Below, in pieces: positions 6,448 to 9,486 of a stretch of DNA of 9,486 bases (position 1 is the stretch's first letter; every line of letters begins with the position of its first letter). The position numbers were made by a program, and so were the translations under genes. The stretch covers positions 8,932 through 18,417 of the forward strand of contig MGNS01000110.1 in NCBI GenBank assembly GCA_001795165.1. Direction: 5' to 3'. The notes below the pieces were generated by a model. It searched no databases. It worked only from the letters and a program-made list of their open reading frames with translations, and was not told the DNA's origin. This stretch comes from Chloroflexi bacterium RBG_16_57_11 (GTDB lineage: Bacteria; Chloroflexota; Anaerolineae; Anaerolineales; UBA4823).

Positions 6448-7000
6448 ACAATTTGGGCAGAACGATGGCTTCCTGCTTCTGGTACTTGCCCTTTTTATCG
6501 GCGTACGAAATCAGGCATTCTTCATCAGCTTCGAAGAACAACACCTGCGCGATGCCCTCATATGCGTAGATCTTGGCGGGTAGCGGGGTGGTGTTGGAAA
6601 TTTCCAGCGTCACAAAGCCTTCCCACTCCGGCTCGAATGGGGTGACATTGACGATGATGCCGCAACGGGCATAAGTCGATTTTCCCAGGCACACGGTGAG
6701 CACCTTGCGCGGGATGCGGAAATATTCCACGGTGCGCGCCAGGGCGAAGGAGTTAGGCGGGATGACGCACACCTCGCCCTTATAATCGACCATTGACTTG
6801 GGATCGAAATGCTTGGGATCGACGACGGCCGAGTAGACATTGGTAAAGATTTTGAATTCGTCGGCGACGCGGATGTCGTATCCGTAAGACGAGACGCCGA
6901 AGGAAATGACTCCGTTGCGCACCTGGTTTTCGGTGAACGGCTCGATCATGCGGTGTTCCTGGGCCATTTTGCGTATCCAGTGATCAGGTTTCAATCCCAT
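6446..7000 (-). CDS. dcd: dCTP deaminase
   Basis: This cytosolic enzyme hydrolyses dCTP to dUTP and ammonia, supplying dUMP for thymidylate synthesis. The 184-residue product matches the Dcd/dUTPase trimeric fold: N-terminal region MGLKPDHWIRKMAQEH, then SSYGYDIRV (37-45), GKSTYARCG (106-114) and a VTLEISNTTP stretch (130-139). Ser108, Arg112 and Glu133 correspond to the catalytic Ser/Arg/Glu of known dCTP deaminases. The start is ATG at 6998-7000, because GGAGG lies five bases upstream; an in-frame TTG at 7010-7012 would put that SD inside the gene. It is a single-gene unit with gaps of about 150-170 bp on both sides, and the stop codon lies within a large inverted repeat. Whether it also has dUTPase activity, as bifunctional archaeal-type enzymes do, cannot be told from the sequence alone. 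Confidence 0.95.
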   Translation of the reverse strand: MGLKPDHWIRKMAQEHRMIEPFTENQVRNGVISFGVSSYGYDIRVADEFKIFTNVYSAVVDPKHFDPKSMVDYKGEVCVIPPNSFALARTVEYFRIPRKVLTVCLGKSTYARCGIIVNVTPFEPEWEGFVTLEISNTTPLPAKIYAYEGIAQVLFFEADEECLISYADKKGKYQKQEAIVLPKL

Positions 7001-7091
7001 GCCTGCCTCCAAAATAGAATATCTTTAGTGAACGCCGCGGTTGGCAAAACCGTGCCGTTGTGAGCAGCTTACTTCGTGTTACCAAAGGAGC

Positions 7092-7120
7092 ATTTTACTC
7101 GATCTATCCGAAACTGTCTC
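7092..7120 (-). promoter_or_regulatory. Possible promoter of dcd
   Basis: The minus strand has GAGACA (7115-7120), 17 bp, then TAAAAT (7092-7097), matching the sigma-70 consensus at four and five of six positions. It lies in the 150-bp gap between the M23 lipoprotein stop and dcd, giving a leader of about 85 nt. A weaker TTGCCA/GATATT pair nearer the gene is an alternative. Confidence 0.35.
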
Positions 7121-7150
7121 TTAAAATTCTGCGCCGGGCAGTACGCTGGC

Positions 7151-8281
7151 CTAGCGAAAGGTCATCATTGTCACCTGCCCCGGCAAAACCTGGAGCAGAT
7201 CCTGGCGCAGCCCACCCATCGGGAAGGTGATGCGATACCAGCCAGCGGGTAAATCGCCTACGGCAAAACTCTCCAGCCAGGGGGGCTGGCCGATCAGCCC
7301 TTTTTCCTCGTAGGTCAGCACGGTGACCTGGAAATCGCTGGGACCGTCCGGGCCTTGAGGCAGGTGCTGCAATACGATGCTATCCAGTTCCAGGAAGTTC
7401 TGGAAGCTATCCAGGAAGCGCCCGGCAACGGCGCCCATGGGCTGGCCATTCGCATCCAGGTGCGGTGACAGGTAAAGCTCCGGGTTGCGCGAGGCCTGGT
7501 AGGTATTTTCACCCAGGCGCACCTCGAAGTGCAGGTGGCTGCCGGTAGCAATTCCTGCCTGGCCCACCTTGCCGATCTGCTCCCCGGCCGTCACCTGCTG
7601 TCCCACCTGTACGTCGATCTCGGAGAGGTGACCGTAAAGCGTGTAGAGGGGGCGGGGCATATCCGGAAAGGCCTGAAACAAGGCTTCGGGGACGGTGTGC
7701 TCGATGACCACCAGGTTACCGTAGAAGTTCATATACGGGCCGTAGAAGGTGATCGGCCAGGCTCCACGCGGTGAGGTCGGGTCGAGGTCGGTACCGGCGA
7801 CGACAACGGTTCCATCGGCGGCAGCCAGCACCGGTGTGCCGAACCCGTTCAGGAACTCTACCCCATGGTGTGGATCGCGCATCCCGCTCTGCGTGCTGCC
7901 AAAGCGGTAGGTGACGTCGAGCGAGTCGTTGCCGGGAGGCGCAATGGGGCGAGTCAGGAAGAGCGAGCCAGGGTAGGTGCAGCGGTCCGGCGGGCAGGGT
8001 ATGGGCGGAAGCGGCGAAGGAAGGGGTGTAGCCTGTGGCGCGGCTACGGTGATGGGCAGCGGCGTTTCACCTGGCGTCGGCGGAATTTCCGTTGGCGTGG
8101 CGGAGGGCTCCGAGATCGGGGTGATACCTCCGCCTGGCGAGGGGCTTGCCAGGATGGAAGGCTGCGGCGCAGTGCTTGTCGAGTTGATGTACGACTGGAT
8201 CGGCGCGATGACGGAGCACGCTGCCGTCAGAACGAGCGTCAGGCAGCCCACCAGAGTTATCCAGATGCGAGGCAATCTCAT
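7151..8281 (-). CDS. M23 peptidase lipoprotein (LytM-type), unrelated in layout to the tandem trio
   Basis: The product has 376 residues. A signal peptide ends in lipobox TAAC (Cys22), followed by a Pro/Thr/Ser-rich linker to about residue 100. The M23 domain at about 122-275 has HHGVEF (138-143), a YGHL segment (His218) and GSHLHFEVR (His249 and His251). The first metal motif is usually HxGxD; here Glu142 replaces Asp. A 40-residue insertion sits between the first strands and the YGHL segment. Residues 300-376 form a small beta-rich C-terminal domain (LPAGWYRITFP; VLPGQV) of unknown role. It lacks LysM and the middle domain of the trio. It should be a membrane-anchored peptidoglycan endopeptidase or, if the metal site is weakened, a regulator of one. 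The ATG overlaps the upstream stop as ATGA (8278-8281), indicating translational coupling with the folate gene. Confidence 0.92.
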   Translation of the reverse strand: MRLPRIWITLVGCLTLVLTAACSVIAPIQSYINSTSTAPQPSILASPSPGGGITPISEPSATPTEIPPTPGETPLPITVAAPQATPLPSPLPPIPCPPDRCTYPGSLFLTRPIAPPGNDSLDVTYRFGSTQSGMRDPHHGVEFLNGFGTPVLAAADGTVVVAGTDLDPTSPRGAWPITFYGPYMNFYGNLVVIEHTVPEALFQAFPDMPRPLYTLYGHLSEIDVQVGQQVTAGEQIGKVGQAGIATGSHLHFEVRLGENTYQASRNPELYLSPHLDANGQPMGAVAGRFLDSFQNFLELDSIVLQHLPQGPDGPSDFQVTVLTYEEKGLIGQPPWLESFAVGDLPAGWYRITFPMGGLRQDLLQVLPGQVTMMTFR

Positions 8282-9486
8282 GGCAGGGGCATGCCCCCTC
8301 GCTCGACCAGTTGTTTCCGGATGGAGGCTTCGATCTCATCGGCAGTGTGCTCCAACCGGCGGATTTCTTGTAGCAGGGGCTCGCCCAGGGATGCGTCGCC
8401 CAGGCTGGACACATTGATGCGCACGTTGTACCCCGCGCCGGACAGGGCGGCGCGGGCCAGGGCTGCACCGCTGGCGCCGTCGCTGATGGCATTGAGGTTG
8501 CCGGAAGCGACCGCCTGGGCGCATAGCTCCATGGTTTCCACCGCCATGCGGGCCGTCTCCAGGGGCACCTGGGCGGCGTTAAGCATGGCGGCTTCGATGG
8601 CCTGCTGGCGGAGGGCGGCTTCTTCGTCGGTGTCCTTGGGCAGCCGGTAGGAGGCCATCACCGCTTCGAAGGCCTCGGCGTCCTTCTGGATCGCCTGGGT
8701 CAGTGCGGTGCGCAGCGCTTCGGCCCGCTCAAGCAGGGTGTACATTTGCGCTTCCACGTCCAGGTATTTCTTCTTGCCCAGCGTCAGGCGGGCCACCATG
8801 GCGGCCAGCGCCACCCCGGCCGCTCCCGCATACGCCGCTGCCGAGCCGCCGCCGGGGGCGGGCGTGCCTTCCGCCAGTGCGTCCAGGAAATCCTGCGAAA
8901 CTGACCCGCTGGCCTCTTTCTGCGCGGCTGCCAGCCGGTATTCCAAGATCTGCCCGGTTTCGAATTGGTCAAGCTGCAGGTGCCAGCGGGCCGCTTCCAC
9001 CAGGGCCTCCTGCGGGATCAGGCCGACCAGCTCAGTGTGGTGCACCGCCACGCCGTAGCGGGCCGCCTCGCGACGGATGGTCTCCACCACCCGGGCGACG
9101 GGCGTGCCCAGGTAGTTGGTCAGGTTCATCGACACCTGGGCCCTCCCTTCGACCAAAAGCCCCAAGGCTTTGACGTAGCGCAAGCCGCCGGACGAATTAC
9201 GGATCGCTTTAGCAATCTTCTTGGCGATGCTGACATCGTCGGTGGTCAGGTAAACGTTGAAGGCTATCAGCGGCGGGCGCGCCCCGATCACGGTGGCTCC
9301 GGCAGGGCCGACCACCGCCGGGCCGAAGTCCGGCTGGCGCTCCTGCTTGACCCCAATCTCTTCCTTGAGCGCCTCGTACTGCCCGTGGCGGATGTTCTCT
9401 AAGTTCGTGCGCTCGGGACGGGTTGCGGCGGCCTCGTACAGATAAACCGGGATGCCCAGTTCCTGGCCGACGCGCTGCCCCAGGCG
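8278..9486 (-). CDS. ftcD: Glutamate formimidoyltransferase/formimidotetrahydrofolate cyclodeaminase fusion, N-terminus cut by window edge
   Basis: The frame is open to the right edge, leaving 402 codons visible; a GTG at 9313-9315 is internal because homologous sequence continues upstream (GIPVYLYEAAATRPERTNLE). Visible residues 1 to about 185 are the formimidoyltransferase part (GARPPLIAFNVYL; VSMNLTNY), which moves the formimino group from formimino-glutamate to tetrahydrofolate in histidine breakdown. Residues from about 195 to the end are the cyclodeaminase (PGGGSAAAYAG near 210; GNLNAISDGASGAALARAA near 330), which releases ammonia and yields 5,10-methenyl-THF. The two-domain order matches animal FTCD. 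The N-terminal catalytic His of the transferase lies outside the window. It is cytosolic. The downstream lipoprotein starts within its stop codon, an unexpected pairing with no obvious metabolic link. Confidence 0.95.
   Translation of the reverse strand, partial: RLGQRVGQELGIPVYLYEAAATRPERTNLENIRHGQYEALKEEIGVKQERQPDFGPAVVGPAGATVIGARPPLIAFNVYLTTDDVSIAKKIAKAIRNSSGGLRYVKALGLLVEGRAQVSMNLTNYLGTPVARVVETIRREAARYGVAVHHTELVGLIPQEALVEAARWHLQLDQFETGQILEYRLAAAQKEASGSVSQDFLDALAEGTPAPGGGSAAAYAGAAGVALAAMVARLTLGKKKYLDVEAQMYTLLERAEALRTALTQAIQKDAEAFEAVMASYRLPKDTDEEAALRQQAIEAAMLNAAQVPLETARMAVETMELCAQAVASGNLNAISDGASGAALARAALSGAGYNVRINVSSLGDASLGEPLLQEIRRLEHTADEIEASIRKQLVERGGMPLP
8286..8297. repeat. 12-bp GC palindrome just before the M23 lipoprotein start
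   Basis: The perfect palindrome ggggcatgcccc spans 8286-8297, within the last codons of the upstream gene and 4 bases before the ATG of the lipoprotein. In mRNA it would fold as a four-pair GC stem with a CATG loop, and its G run overlaps the only SD-like sequence (GAGGGGG). It could tune re-initiation at the ATGA junction, or be incidental in GC-rich coding DNA. Confidence 0.35.

Noticed and set aside
7001..7012. TTG at 7010-7012 as the dcd start
   Set aside because: It would place the GGAGG Shine-Dalgarno sequence inside the coding region; the ATG at 6998-7000 has that SD at correct spacing and gives the N-terminus expected of the family.
7120..7150. A terminator hairpin after the M23 lipoprotein
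   Set aside because: Only a short, imperfect gcg/cgc pairing is possible; the T-rich stretch that follows is not backed by a stable stem.
9313..9315. GTG as the start of the cyclodeaminase gene
   Set aside because: The frame is open to the window edge and the 57 upstream codons read as good formimidoyltransferase sequence, so the GTG is an internal Val codon.

Overview
The window carries eight protein-coding genes, all on the minus strand, so transcription runs from the right edge to the left. The DNA looks GC-rich. The gene content suggests an Anaerolineae-like member of the Chloroflexota: lipoproteins with long Pro/Thr/Ser-rich linkers, LysM/M23 envelope hydrolases, and a DUF2089 gene next to a DUF4097-like gene. 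This placement is inference; no rRNA or other marker gene is present.

In transcription order (right to left):
(1) 9486-8278 is the 3' part of a fused glutamate formimidoyltransferase/formimidotetrahydrofolate cyclodeaminase gene, which continues beyond the right edge.
(2) 8281-7151 is an M23 peptidase lipoprotein, coupled to gene 1 by an ATGA overlap.
(3) 7000-6446 is dCTP deaminase (dcd), a stand-alone gene whose stop codon lies inside a large nested inverted repeat (6357-6447).
(4-6) 6276-4720, 4716-3040 and 3050-1482 are three tandem paralogous lipoproteins. Each has a LysM domain, a lysozyme/lytic-transglycosylase-like middle domain that appears to lack its catalytic Glu, and a LasA-type M23 endopeptidase domain. 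Gaps and overlaps are 3 nt and 11 nt and SD signals are poor, so this is a tightly coupled operon.
(7-8) 1328-942 (DUF2089: zinc ribbon, HTH and SHOCT-like C-terminus) and 940-1 (DUF4097-like beta-helix, running off the left edge) form a two-gene operon. It has an almost perfect sigma-70 promoter with two 21-bp tandem repeats abutting the -35 box and an inverted repeat around the -10 box.

The dominant theme is the cell envelope: five of the eight genes encode peptidoglycan-directed lipoproteins or a LiaX/YvlB-like beta-helix protein, and one encodes the probable regulator of that beta-helix gene. dcd and the formimidoyltransferase/cyclodeaminase are metabolic neighbours. The most noteworthy parts are the triplicated LysM/pseudo-transglycosylase/M23 cassette, the DUF2089/DUF4097 operon with its operator-like promoter, and the inverted-repeat element after dcd. 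No RNA gene, CRISPR array, transposase or integrase was seen, and no intergenic gap exceeds about 170 bp.
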